Of a stretch of 64,000 nt of DNA, positions 47,076 to 59,662 are shown piece after piece; position 1 is the stretch's first letter; each line of letters begins with the position of its first letter. The stretch is from assembly GCA_954871525.1 (NCBI GenBank), contig OX940866.1, forward strand, positions 14,717,001-14,781,000, given 5' to 3'. Position numbers and translations under genes: made by a program. Under the pieces are notes generated by a model, which had not been told where the DNA came from, did not search any database, and saw only the letters and a program-made list of their open reading frames with translations. The stretch is from Parietaria judaica. Taxonomy: Eukaryota; Streptophyta; Magnoliopsida; Rosales; Urticaceae.

Positions 47076-50000
47076 TGTTGGGAAGTTCATTATGTTTCCC
47101 TACAATATTATCATGGTTTATGCCGTCAAACTGCCTGGGTAACATTTAAAAAATTATTTAAAGTCGAAAACTTGTTATCCGTACAACGGTCAGACTATCG
47201 AATAATAAACAAAATCAAGATCTGATAAATTATTACTAATTTAACTTTTCACAAATTCATTATTAATAATCTATTCTATAGGAAATAAATAAACTTTAAA
47301 TAAAGGTTTGCATTTATTGACCCAATGCATAAGGCCGTACCCCATGTGATGACGATTTTGGCTGCGCGTTCTGAACTTAGCAGGGCTTCGCCGATGCTGA
47401 GGGAAATTCCTGTGATCTTCCAGGATATTCTCCTGGACTCCTCGTACCGAAGCGTGGGCTTCGCCGACAGGACTTCGTCGCAAAAACTTTAACTGAAGGT
47501 TCTTTTAAAGCTTTCAGAGAACAACGTCTCACTAAGACAAACAAGAAAAGGAGATCAGAAGCTAAGAAAATTCGCACACTCTAGAGAGGGAGAGAGAGAG
47601 ATCGAATTCTTGCTCTGGGGATAGGTGTGTGAAATGTGTACAATGAACCTTGTATTTATAGGCTCATGGAAAAGCCAATAAGGGAAGCTTCCATGCATAA
47701 ATTTCGAAGGATCCAATGGTTAGGATTAATTAGGTATTAAAAAAAAGAGGGAAACCATGAACAAATCAAATATCCATTCACTTCCTTACATATTAGAATT
47801 CGAATTCCTTATGCATGCATATGGAAATTTCGAAATCAATAAGCTTAATCCAATGATTGGAATTAATTCCATAACCAATCCAATGGATATAATTAATTAA
47901 GCAATTTCGAAATCCATGCTTGGTCACCAAGTCATTTTCGAATTAAGCTTTCAAAATTAATTATCATGATCTAACGATTAAGATTAAACTTGACCGATTT
48001 AATGAACCAAATTAATTTTAAGTTTTTCCATTCATACCTAAACATAGGTATTTATGCCGCATATTTGGAAAGTCCAAATCCAAGCAATTTCGTGTAAGCC
48101 TAACTCACACATTTACTTGGGCTGCATTATTTCTACACATTCATATTTATATGTCAAATATATATTTTTTTTAAATAACATAAATTTATTAATTATTAAT
48201 AAGAATATTAATAATTAAATCTAAATAATTAAATTATATTATTAACCTCTGATCTCAATATAACACATCAAATGTCGTGGTTCAACACCACCATTAAAAT
48301 TCGTGACATGTGATTAAATTTCACATATTCACGAAAACGATCGCAAACTTGGAAAATCTCTAAATCACAAACCGTACATCGAAACGACTCGGTTCCAAAA
48401 GCAAAGTCTCTTAGAATTTAATTTCCAACAACTTTCCAGCTGATGAAAAATCCAAATTCAACTTTCTTTTATCAGTTAAATTTCCAGCACCAAACTTTGG
48501 TACTTTTGCCACGTCAAAAATAAAACTTCCAAAATCTAATACAGACTTTAGTTTTATGAATCCTGACAAATGATAAAACATATCAAATTTTTAAATCACA
48601 TACGTATCATCCGTTCCGGAGCTATCGTAGGGACCATGGACCCGTATCACTGAAGCTCCAACGAACTTCTAGCAGTTCGTCAAACCTCGGTGTTATTCCA
48701 CTATAAACCCGAGGTTGCACTATCTAGTGATACAATATATATTATTCTCTTTATAGCAAGGTGTGTTGGACATATTTTGTATATGCCCTCTATTCAGATG
48801 CTAATCCCGCTTGTATAAGATTATGGTCATTCACCTAAGAATGAAAGGTTCTTATTAATGTTAATCTTATATAGTTATCTACGGATTATAGATTTAATTA
48901 TCAAATTGAATGTTTGATCCTTAGTTCTTTAAACTTTTGCATTTATGTTAAAGTCATCACACATGGTCTTTGTGTAAGGACGTTTGACCAACATAAATAA
49001 ATAAAGAACTTAAAATTGGTCCATAGTCTAGATTTGAAGTGGGAACTTCTGATTGGGAACGACTACTGGTGAACTTAATAGATCACATTTATGTGATGAC
49101 CTATTAACGGGTCAGAGTGTTGTCCATGTACTAGTAAGTTCATCGGGTATGAAGTGTCTTCATACTGGACAGGGACTGACTTATAACCGAAATCATCATG
49201 TAAGTCAATCACTGATGAAAGTATGATAAGGTCGCTAAGATGATCAAATGAGATCGGTTGATGTCCTGAGGTAATGTGGGTTTATACGGTTTAACTTAAA
49301 CGATCTTTGATTTAATCGTTTCAGTTTGCAATCAAGTATCCCTAACACTTTTATTTTGGGATCGGATGGTTGGCCGTAGTAAACTGCATATTACAGATAT
49401 GGATAATAACTTTATGATTTCCTTATTATGATTTTCTGGGAAGCAAATAAGTACTCATAGCCAGCTTACGGATTCATAACCTAATAAGTGAGTAGTTTGC
49501 AATAAATCATAGATTAAGGTAGTGTCATCAAAAAGGGCAGAACGGTAATAATATATTTACCCTTTTTGATGAGAATCATAATAATACGAAAATCGATCAA
49601 TTCAGATATCTGATTGTATCAATGGACACCTTTGATCAAGAAAATATAATTATACACACTTGAGAGTTCAGCTTCGCGCTATAGTGGAATGTTACCGAAG
49701 TTAGTGAAATTCTACAATTTCATCGTAGCTCGGGTGTGTTGTCCATTTGTCCCATTTGTAGCTCCATAAGGATGAAACCGCAAATATTTTTATAATATTA
49801 GTTAAACATTGAATAGATCCAATCAAGAGTGATTCATGATTGTTGTCACGAATTCTCTGATTAACCTAAAGTGGCAAAAGTACCAAAGTTTTTGGTACTG
49901 ACCAGGAATGTAAAAATTGCTAATTGAATTTGAACCCTAGATAATTCTAGGATTATGGGAAATCAAATTTTGTGAATTTATCATTTTGAATCGTGCAATT

Positions 50001-50209
50001 CTGATGTATGTTTTGAGAGTTATGGTCAAAACAATTTTTCAGCGAAGGCCGAAATAGCCACTGTTTATACCTACGAATTTGAGAGAAATTTAAATATTGG
50101 ATTTGATTCCTATAATATTTAATTAAGAAAATAATCATAATGATTTTCGAATTATGGTTATAGTGATTTCAAATCATGAAAATATAAAGATTTGATTTAT
50201 TAAATCTTT

Positions 50210-50899
50210 TAGGGGTGTAAAAAGAACCGAAAAACCACACCGAAAACCTTATTACCGTAGACCTTAAAGACGGAAAAATAGGGTTCGGGTCCATAAAACA
50301 AGGTCTTCGGTCCAATTGGACCGCATTGGGTCTTCCATTTTCGGTTTCAATTTTGAGAACCGGTACCGAAGACTCATTTGTACCGAAGACCTATTTAATT
50401 ATTAATTTTTATTTTATAATAAATTCATATAAAAATAAGGTAACTTTCATAATAAATTAATTTTATTTCTAAACATTTGTTTTCTTTCATCTTTTGTTTA
50501 TGGTTGTTCATGATTTTAATGTTCATAAAATTTGATTTTTACTTGGGTTATTAAGGTTATTCAACATCGTTAATAAAAGTCAAGCAATCATTTATTACAA
50601 ATAGTTATTTTCTCATAAGCAATAAATACGTTTGATTCATTATTTAACATAAAAAAATTTAAAAGTACTATTGATGAAGATAAATTTTTACAATATATTT
50701 TTTTTACTATAAATGAGAGTCTAATTAGGTCCAAAACCGAATCTAGGACCTAATTTCGGTACTAAACAAGGTTTTCGGTACAAACGGTTCTGGCTCTATA
50801 AGATAGGGTCTTCGTTTTTCAATTTCAAAAAACCGAATAATAGGGTCCAAGTATTTTTTTGTCTAAAACCGATATTGAAGACCCTCTTGTACAGCCCTA
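50210..50899. mobile_element. Non-autonomous hAT element
   Basis: 690 bp with imperfect terminal inverted repeats (TAGGGGTGTAAAAAG / TAGGGCTGTACAAGA) and a perfect 8-base target duplication AAATCTTT (50202-50209 and 50900-50907). No ORF. The interior is rich in GGTCTTCGG-type direct and inverted motifs. Its absence from LTR-C copy 1 confirms the ends. Confidence 0.92.
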
Positions 50900-51034
50900 A
50901 AATCTTTTAGGGTATTTTCTGAAAAGATTTAATTTGGATTTATTCTTTATTTGATGTAATCATTAAATCAAATCTTTGAGTGAATATCTCAAAATTGGTT
51001 TAGATAATCTCTCCAAAGTGGTTGTGATCAGCTG

Positions 51035-51046
51035 CCTATAAATAGG
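51035..51046 (+). promoter_or_regulatory. LTR-C TATA box, copy 2
   Basis: CCTATAAATAGG followed by ACCCTAAAACACACACAAC, matching the promoter region of copy 1. Confidence 0.55.
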
Positions 51047-52506
51047 GGATCCCTGGAACCCTAAAACACACACAACAGATCCTAAAAAGTTCAGAAAAGC
51101 GCTTTTCTCTCTGGCTCTCTCAGTTCCTGTGAATTTCTCAGGGAAAATTCTTCCTGGGATTTTGCTTTTAGGGTTTAGAGGTTATTCTAGAAGAGCCCAC
51201 GCTCTTGGCGACGTAATCCCGGAGTCATACATCGGAAGACAACTGGGAGCTATCTTCTCACAGAAAATCGCAAAGAGCATGTGGATCAGAAAGCACAGAG
51301 TTCTTGAAGATCAAAGAACACAGACAAAATCATCGAAGGTGCAAGTACACGTTCTTGTATTTATCGATTATGAGATTATTCACTTTTACTCAAGGCTCAG
51401 ATTAAAACCAATAAACATGTTAATAAATTAAATTTAATTAATTCATCACGATCTTGGGAAATTAATTGTAAGTTGATTTTGATACACACAGTTTGACAGG
51501 GTTATTGGTATGGGACTCTAACCCCGTAAATTTTTTAAAGGTCAAACCGTGTGCCTCAATCAATGATTACAGTTTCTTAGGAGTCGGCGGTGACCGATTC
51601 GGGTCTAGATCCGCAGATACGACTCAGAATCGGTGTCTAAGCGATATCGATTCCAGCAAGGTGTCCATTGATACAATCAAATTCGGGTTATTTATCTTTC
51701 ACTTGATTATCCACACACGAGCAGGTAGTTTTTATCGTTTTGCCTCTCATTAAATTTTCATCCCTAAATTAGTTAGTAATATTTTGAGTAACCCACTTAT
51801 GATTTCGATTCATAAGTTGCGCACGGGTACCTCTCACTTCTCACCACTAAAACTCAAGGGAATCATCTTGACTCTGAAGAGAGCTATGTGATGTCCGTTT
51901 CTATGACCAAGCTACCCTTATCTGTTGACTATCATGTTCCCAAAATAGCAGCATTGGGAACGACAGTAAATGTGTTCTTTAACAGTTAAATCAAAGAACA
52001 ATCAAGTCAATAGTCCAGGCTCGAGGTCACTCAGGACTTAGATCAAATATCCATTTGATAATGTACTAGTGACTCAAGTCCAAGTTGTCAGTCACAGTTT
52101 TATATGAAAACTTCCAGAGTTTAAGTCAGGTCCAGTCCAGTATGAAGTCGCTTCATACTTAACGCACTTCTAGTGAGTGTGACACACACACTTAATCCAG
52201 AATAGGATTACATCACTTAGTCACGTTAATGATTTTATCCAATTAATGAGCTCTCACTCAGTTAATCAAGTCACTGACATTTTAAGTTCATTTATTATGA
52301 TTATTAATTCTTCCTCACATTGACTCGGTTGTGATAATAATAAAGTAATTTCAACCTTTATGAACTATGGAACAAACATTATATTTTACTCTACCAGAAA
52401 CTCTAACAAGATTAACATAATAAGTAACATATTTTATTTAATGACTTTGGTCAAAATCTTTTACAATTAGGGAAAAGACAGGTTGTTTAAGGACACATAT
52501 CAAACA

Positions 52507-52775
52507 TGGGGTCTCCATTATTTTTGTCCATAACATCGCACGCCAAATTGTAACAGAATGCATCATCGATGTTCACATTTTGGTTCCACATCATACCTGT
52601 ACTGGCATAATTAATCGAAATTTCTCGATTTTCCTCATTGTGTATTTCTTCAGGAAACTGTTCCTCCATATTGGGGTCATATTATTTCTCTGCTCCTTTT
52701 CTTTTACGAGGAATTTTATCTTTAGAACCGACTGGTCTTCCACGCTTCAGGCGTGTTGTGATTTCATGAGTGACT
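52507..52775 (-). pseudogene. Copia-2 pol fragment between integrase and RT
   Basis: On the minus strand it reads QVTHEITTRLKRGRPVGSKD and then an acidic stretch ending NNGDPM, the linker that follows integrase in this copia lineage. The reading resumes in style at 47075 on the other side of LTR-B copy 1. The integrase that should precede it is absent. Confidence 0.75.
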
Positions 52776-54038
52776 TGTTGGGAAGTCAATTGCCGTCAAA
52801 CCGTCCGGGTAACATTTAAAAAAAATATTTAAAGCGGAAAACTTGTTATCCGTTTAACGGTCCGACTATCGGATAATAACGAAAATCAAGATCTGATAAA
52901 TTATTATTAATCTAACTTTTCATAAATTCATTATTAATAATTTAGTCTATAGGAAATAAACAAACTGTAAATAAAGGTTTGCATTTATTGACCAAATGCA
53001 TAAGGCCGTACCTCAGGTGATGACGATTTCGGCTGCGGGTTTTGATCTTGGTAGAGCTTCGCCAATTTTGAGGGAAACTCCCGTGATCTTCCGGGATAAT
53101 CTCCTGGACTCCTCCAACCGAATCGTGGGCTTCGCCGGCAGGACTTCATCACAAAACTTTAACTGGTGATTCTTTTAAAGCTTTCAGAGAACAACGTGTC
53201 ACTAAGCCGAACAAGAAACGAGAGGTCAGAGGCTAAGAAATTCGCTGACTCTAGAGAGAGAGAGGGATCGAATTCTTGCTCTGGGGGGAGGTGTGTCAAA
53301 TGTGTAGAATGAGCCTTGTATGAATAGGCTCATGGAAAAGCCAATAAGGGAATTTTCCATGCATAAATTTTAAATTCTATAATGGGAAAATATAATTAAT
53401 CACTCCAAACCGATGGCCAAGATTGAATCACCAAGGATCCAATGGTTAGGATTAATAAGGGATTAAACCAAAGAGGGAAACCATGAAAAAAAAATCAATT
53501 ATCCATTTATTTATAGATATATAAGAATTTGAATTCCCTGTGTATGCATATGGAAATTTCGAAATCAATAAGCTTGATCCAATGGTTGGAATGGTTGGAA
53601 TTAATTCCATAACCAATCTAATGGACCATATTGATTTAGGACAAAGTCAACTCTCCAAACTTGATTACCAAGTAATAGAATTCGACCTCTCTCTATATAT
53701 AATTCGAATTTTGCATTCCATAAATACATGTTAATTAATTTCCAATCCAATGGTTAAGATTGAATCTTAAACTAATCTAATGGATATAATTAATTAAGCA
53801 ATTTCGAAATCCATGCTTGGTCACCAAATCATTGTCTAACTAGGGTTTCCAAATTAATTATCATGATCCAACGGTTAACATTAAACTTGACCGATCTAAT
53901 GAACCAAATTAATTTCAAGGATTTTCCATTAATACCTAACACATAGGTATTTATGCCGCATATTTGGAAAGTCCAAATCCAAGCAAATTTGTGTAAGCCT
54001 AACTCACACATTTACTTAGGCCGCATTATTTCTACACA

Positions 54039-54079
<41 letters not shown>

Positions 54080-55535
54080 CAAATATATATTTTATTTAAA
54101 TAACATAAATCTATTAATTATTAATTATTTATTAAAATGAATATTAATAATTAAATCCAAATAATTAAATTATATTATTAACCTTTGATCTCAATATCAC
54201 ACATCAAATTTCGTGGTGCAACACCACCATTTAAATTCATGACATGTGATTAAATTTCATATATTTACGAAAACGATCGCAAACTTGGAAATTCTCTAAA
54301 TCACAAACCGTACGTCGAAACGACTCGGTTCCAAAAGAAAAGTCACTTAGAATTTAATTTCCAACAACTTTCCACTTGATGAAAAAAATCCAAATTCAAA
54401 TTTCTTTTATCAGTTAAATTTCCAGCACCAAACTTTGGTACTTTTGCCACGTCAAAAATAAAACTCCCAAAATCTGACACAGACTTTATTTTTATGAATC
54501 CTGAAAAATTATAAAACATATCAAATGTTTAAATCACGTACGTATCATCCGTTCCGGAGCTATCCAGGGGACCATTGACCCGTATCACTAAAGCTCTAAC
54601 GAATTGTTAGTGGTTCGTCAAACCTCGGTGTTATTCCACTATAAACCCGAAGCTGCACTCTCTAGTGATACAGTATATATTATTCCTTTTATAGCAAGGT
54701 GTCCATTGATACGATCAAATTCGGGTTCATGATCTTTCACTTGATGATCCACAGACGAGAAGGCGATTTTTACCGTTTTACCTCTCATTGCATTTTCATC
54801 CTCAACTCCGTTAGTAATATTGTGAGTAACCCACTTATGGTTTCGATTCATAAGTTGCGCACGGGTACCTCTCACTTCTCACCACTAAAAATCAAGGGAT
54901 TCATCTTGACTCTGAAGAGAGCTATGTGATGTCCGTTTTTATGATCAAGCTACCCTTATCTGTTGACTATGTTCCCAAAATAGCAGCATTAGGAACGACA
55001 GTAAATGTGTTCTTGAACAGTTAAATCAAATAACACTAAAATCAACAGTCCTGGCTCGAGGTCACTCAGAACTTAGATTGAATATCCATTTGATCTTCTA
55101 CTAGTGACTCAACTCCAAGTTGTCAGTGGCGGTCTTATATGACAACTTCCAGAGTTTAAGTCAGGTCCAGTCCAATATGATGTCGCTTCATACTTAATGC
55201 ACTTCTAGTAAGTGTGACACACACACTTAATCCAGAATAGGATTACATCACTTAGTGACATTAATGACTTTATCATGAGCTCCCACTCAGTTAATCAAGT
55301 CAAAAACATTTTAAGTTCATTTATTATGATTATTAATTCTTTCTCAGATTGCCTCGGTTGTGATAATAATAACATAATTGCATCCTTTATGAACTATGGA
55401 ACAAACATTATTTTTTACTCTACTAGAAACTATAATAAAATTAACATAATAAATAACATCTTTTATTCAACGACTTTGGTCAAAATCTTTTACAATTAGG
55501 GAAAAGACAACTTTTTTAAGGACACATGTCTAACA
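52776..55535 (-). repeat. LTR-B copy 2, no matching target duplication
   Basis: 2760 bp, TGTTGGGAAG...CTAACA. Flanks TGACT (52771-52775) and ATTAC (55536-55540) do not match. Copia-2 protease and integrase are missing at exactly this point. An AT microsatellite lies at about 54042-54076. The long hairpin at about 55105-55163 shows a G-C pair (55122:55143) where LTR-A has A-T (5150:5171). Confidence 0.85.
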
Positions 55536-55539
55536 ATTA

Positions 55540-56528
55540 CATAGTTCCATTTTAGTTTCTGCCAGTCGCTTTCTCACGGAAATCACCAACTGTGTCAATG
55601 AAATCATTATTGAAGTCAGATGCTTCGAGGTGAGTGGATTGATTTTGGTCAATAAAGTTGACCTCTTTCTCTTTCTCCTTCACGGACTCCTAGTAGAGTT
55701 TACATAAGTGCGGCGGGACTCGGCAGACTCTTGACCAGTGTCGTTTAGAGCCACATCTAAAACAAGAGGTTTCAAAGCCCTTTGAGGAGTTCGTCTCTTT
55801 TCCCTTTTTAGAGGAGTCACCATGGCTATTCCCATGTTGCTGCTTTTTAGGATGGATTATAACCACCTCATCCACGTCCGTAACCACGACCCCGACCCCG
55901 ACCTCGTCCACGACCCCGGCCTTTCTCTCGACCCTGAAAATAGTTCTTGCGTTCGGGCTCGTCAGACTTGATAGCGTTTACTCAGGAAGCGCTTTTGAGC
56001 TGATCGGGCGAGATTGATGATTCTTCATCAGCAACTCATTATTTTTTTGCAGCGATGAGGAGACAAGCAATTAGTTCAGAATACTTTTGGAAGCCCCGTA
56101 CACGATATTGTTGTTGCAGGTTTATATTTGATGCGTGGACAGTAGAAAAAGTTTTTTTTTCCAGCATTTCAGCATCAATTATCGTTACCCCACAAAATCT
56201 CAAGTGGGTTACGATTATGAACATTGCAGAATTATAGTCGCCGACTTTCTAATAGTCTTGGAACCGTAAAGCGGTCCATTCACCGCGGAAAATGGGAAGC
56301 ATTCCATCCCTTTTGGTGATCATATCTTTCTTTAAGATTTTTCCAAAACTCACTTGGATCTTTCACAGTGAGATGTTCATTTTTCAGACTTTCGTCAAGG
56401 TGTCGGTGAAGGAAGATTAAAGATCTTGTCTTGTCCGTCCTTGATGAGTCATTCTCTATTTTGAGTGTCTCATTTCCACTAATCTCAATAGGATCGAATT
56501 CAAGCTTAACAAGATTCGACATGGTGAT
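55540..56528 (-). pseudogene. Copia-2 gag, broken
   Basis: Starts MSNLVKLEF at 56522-56528, continues with FLHRHLDESLKNEHLTVKDP and LKERYDHQK, then in other frames MLEKKTFSTVHASN and QQQYRVRGFQKYSELIACLL (56180-56060). It ends with a CCHC zinc knuckle, CFRCGSKRHWSRVC, near 55770. Several frameshifts and an internal deletion near the N-terminus disable it. Confidence 0.85.
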
Positions 56529-56934
56529 AACTAACATGAATATAATAATTAATTAGATTCAATTCAAAATATAGAAGTCTACAAAGATCGTAAGTAATAA
56601 AGAAAAATACATGAATACAACCCCGCCTTTAAGGCAACATAAAATTCTTAAGGTGTGATTTTATCAGCTAAACTTGGAGAGAAAAATATGTGGTAGAATA
56701 AGAAAACGTGATTTTCTATAGTTTGATAAACTTGTATTTATAGGTAAAAATATAGCCGTTATGTTACCGTTGGATATATATTAACACAATGTAATTTAAT
56801 GCTAATAATAGATTATTGATGTAATGTCATAAAATGAGATGAAAAAATAGACAAAACATTTCAGAGATATACTTAATCATGATAATATTAAAATGAAGCT
56901 GTTAAGACTAATTTCAATTAATACCGTTTTACTA

Positions 56935-57460
56935 TAAGGTGGCAGAGCCTCCTGTATTAGTAATTTGATATTACTTGAAGATAAATATTTGTTAGATGTA
57001 GATCACATCATTTTACTATAAGGTGGCAGAGCTTCTTGTATCTGATAAAATGATGTTATACATGTTGACATAATTGAAGATAAATAATTGTTAGATGTAA
57101 ATCACATCGTTTTATTAGAAGGTCGCAGAGCCTCCTATATATAATAAAATGATGTTATACATATTGACATTAGCTGAAGATAAATAACTGTAAGATGTAA
57201 ATGACATCATTTTATTAGAAGGTGGCAGAGCCTCCTATATATAATAAAATGATTTTATACGTAACAAAGTTAATTAATGTAAATCACATCACATTACCAT
57301 AAGGTGGCAGAGCCTCATGTGTACAATAATATGATGTTATACAAAACAAAATTTAATAATCGTAAATCACATAAAAGAAAGTTAATTATCGTAAATCCCA
57401 GCACATTACTATAACGTGACAGAGCCTCATGTATATAGTAATGTGATGTTATACAACGAA
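56935..57460. repeat. Six-fold repeat in the Copia-2 leader
   Basis: Six copies of a unit with core AAGGTGGCAGAGCCTC, each flanked by an inverted pair of the type CATCATTTTA...TAAAATGATG that can form a hairpin with the core in the loop. Spacing is 75-120 bases. It lies between the 5' LTR and gag, the position of RNA packaging signals; function is inference. Confidence 0.82.
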
Positions 57461-57528
57461 AATAATAATTATAAAAGTTTCAGCCCACAGTTTAATATAC
57501 CGTGTTCTGAGCTTACCGTAGAGTGATC

Positions 57529-57539
57529 GTGCTGATAAT
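57529..57539 (-). other. Copia-2 primer-binding site
   Basis: The minus strand reads ATTATCAGCACG next to the LTR, a tRNA-Met-like site of the TTATCAGCACG type. Confidence 0.55.
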
Positions 57540-57540
57540 G

Positions 57541-57893
57541 TGTTGTAAACTTGACAACTTTTGTACCAATAATTCATAAAATATGGTAAGATTTATGGTG
57601 GTAGGTTGTGAATAGATTATGTGAATATGAATATGGTGTATTGGTGAGATGATAAGATAAGGTTATGATGCTAGGAGAAAACTTGGAATCGTAAAGAGAG
57701 TAAAGAGAGAGAGTGAGAAGTAAGAGTGAAAAGTGAGAGTAAGGTAATTGAAGTGTGTATTCATCCTCCAAAATGAGAAGGTATTTATAGGTAAAATCGA
57801 TAAAGGGGTAGGTAATTACATAGTATTTTGCATAGTAAAAATAATAAATAGAAACCTAACCTAATGTTCACGAGCATTACATTATATATAACA
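57541..57893 (-). repeat. 5' LTR of Copia-2
   Basis: 353 bp, TGTTGTAAAC...TATAACA, followed by the duplication GATAT. Confidence 0.92.
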
Positions 57894-57898
57894 GATAT

Positions 57899-59349
57899 AA
57901 TAATATTTTTTTTATTGAAATTCAATATTTTTTTATTAAAGGCCACAAATTAAACCCAGAACTGGCCCTGTTGGCCTGATCGACAACCTGCCCTGTGAAG
58001 GTTCTGGTTCTCAGCGGTCATCGGTCTATACCCAAGTCTTATCCGACCGCCAAACGGAGGTATTCAGGCTCTGATGCGATATACCGGAGGACCTGGTTCT
58101 GGACTAACGGTTAGCGGATGATATGATCGACCAGGTTCCCGGAATCCAAGCTCTAAGCCCAGGAGAAGTCTAAAGACGACAATGGGCCCGGTCCAATACG
58201 AGCAAATGGGCCGCTACAGTGTTTGATCTAAATTTAACATCAACATTAAACTTAAGGCCGGCATAGCCAAAAAAGAAAAATTCAATGTTGAATTTTTTTT
58301 TTCCGAGCCGTCGTAGCTAAAGTATTAACCCAACATAGGCCCAGTATGTTTGCACTTAATATGTCTCTTAATCTGAATGACCCAGATGTAGAGCTATTAA
58401 GTGCATTTGTTTTTTTCTTTTCAAAACTCTTAATAAGTCTGAATGACCTCTTATTCGGTCAGATGTGAAACAAAATCCGACAAATATTAATACTTATTAT
58501 TTCTCTGTCTCTTCTCATTAATTGTTGAGATGTCATCTCTTCTTCTTCCAATTCTCACATTGTGTTTGGTCAATCTAATATGTTTCTATTATTATATTTT
58601 TCTCTTTCCTCTTCAAAACTTCAAACCGCCATAATTTTTTTTAATCATCGAATTGACTCTATAAAATATCATCGAAAAGCTTGTGATGAGAAGAATCCCA
58701 TGATAGGTGGGAAGATATAGTTTTGATGCTTTCATAAAAACTATGAAATTCGAATTTTTAATAAAAATAAATAACTACATAAAAATAAAAATAATTTATT
58801 AAGTAAATAATTAACTAAATGATCGAATTAATTTATTCGTAAAAAATTTAGGATTTCGTTTATTCTTAAAATATTTTTTCAAATTATTAATAAAAATTAT
58901 ATACAATATTATTTAATGACATGAATAAAATCCTAAATATTTTAATTAGTTTAAAAATTAACACAATGAAATATTATATAGTAAAATTTAATTAGAAAAT
59001 AAGACTACATTAAGATCTTAACAAACAAACATGCTTGATTACTTGTTGATCAGATCCAGATGCCACATCTTATTCTTCAGATTTGCATTTAAATTTATAC
59101 CAAATGCACCCATAGTCCATAGTCCATAGTCCATAGTCGAAATTACTTGCAGCGAAAGATTCGTAACAGAATAGATGATCAATTGTTTTCCTTTTGACTT
59201 CACTTGCATGGAAACACTTTGAATTATTTAAATTTATCGGTTCAGGTTCTTTTAATGCTTTCTTGCAATTCAAATTGACACATGGTTTCGTTTTCTTTCC
59301 CTCTCATGTCTTTGTTTAGAAGAATGTTTTCGAAGTTGTATAGATTCCG
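57899..59349. other. Intergenic DNA, no gene recognised
   Basis: A GGCC-rich segment at about 57950-58260 looks like degenerate transposon (possibly hAT) sequence; the rest is AT-rich. A 7-base unit CATAGTC occurs four times in tandem at 59111-59138. The short ORF across it (59273-59070, minus) has no protein-like features. Confidence 0.4.
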
Positions 59350-59357
59350 TTTTATAT

Positions 59358-59654
59358 GGGAAACTTTATAAAATAACCCTCTATACACCACAAATTCTAT
59401 TATTAATAACTCTCAAGTTTTTATAATTATCAAAACAACCTTTTCAAATACTAAATTACCTGAATACCCCTAAGATTGTCCATTTTTTTGGACGTATTCA
59501 TCCTGAAAACTGGACATATATTGTCTTGAAAAATGGACAGTATTAGAGGTATTTTGGTAACATGAAATTTGAAAAGGTTGTTTTGAGAATTATGAAAACT
59601 TGAGAGTTAATAATAAAATTTGTGGTGTATTGAGAGTTATTTTATGAAGTTTCC
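59358..59654. mobile_element. MITE with ~100-bp inverted repeats
   Basis: 297 bp. GGAAACTTTATAAAATAAC at the left matches the reverse complement of the right end, and the similarity extends for about 100 bases. The flanks repeat TTTTATAT (59350-59357 and 59655-59662), an 8-base target duplication. No coding capacity. It lies about 0.5 kb upstream of the first exon of the SDR gene. Confidence 0.88.
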
Positions 59655-59662
59655 TTTTATAT

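Larger units (their letters stand above)
48764..51658 (+). repeat. Solo LTR-C, copy 2, containing a hAT element
   Basis: TGTTGGA...CCAGCA with perfect target duplication AGGTG (48759-48763 and 51659-51663), inserted in LTR-B copy 1. Minus the 690-bp hAT and its 8-base duplication it is 2197 bp, close to copy 1 (2187 bp). TATA box at 51035-51046. Orientation is opposite to the LTR-B around it. Confidence 0.92.
47076..52506 (-). repeat. LTR-B copy 1 (family A relative), split by LTR-C
   Basis: Begins TGTTGGGAAG at 47076 and ends CAAACA at 52506, inside Copia-2 pol. Without the nested insertion it is about 2.53 kb. Flanks TTGGG (47071-47075) and TGGGG (52507-52511) fit a 5-base duplication with one change. 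It is similar to LTR-A in its central and outer parts but clearly diverged. Solo LTR: no interior. Confidence 0.8.
45060..57893 (-). mobile_element. Copia-2: Ty1/copia element (Ale-like) broken by nested LTRs
   Basis: Minus strand, short LTRs (45060-45434 and 57541-57893), perfect target duplication GATAT (45055-45059 and 57894-57898). In its own sense: 5' LTR, primer site, leader with a repeat array, broken gag (56528-55540), then LTR-B copy 2, a small post-integrase piece of pol (52775-52507), LTR-B copy 1 with its own nested elements, and the RT/RNase H end (47075-45587). Protease and most of integrase are missing. The gag start (MSNLVKLEF) and pol style resemble the Ale lineage; that is from memory. 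Confidence 0.9.

Noticed and set aside
51129..51431. 100-codon plus-strand ORF in LTR-C copy 2
   Set aside because: Lies in the transcribed part of a solo LTR and is not open in copy 1, so it is not conserved.
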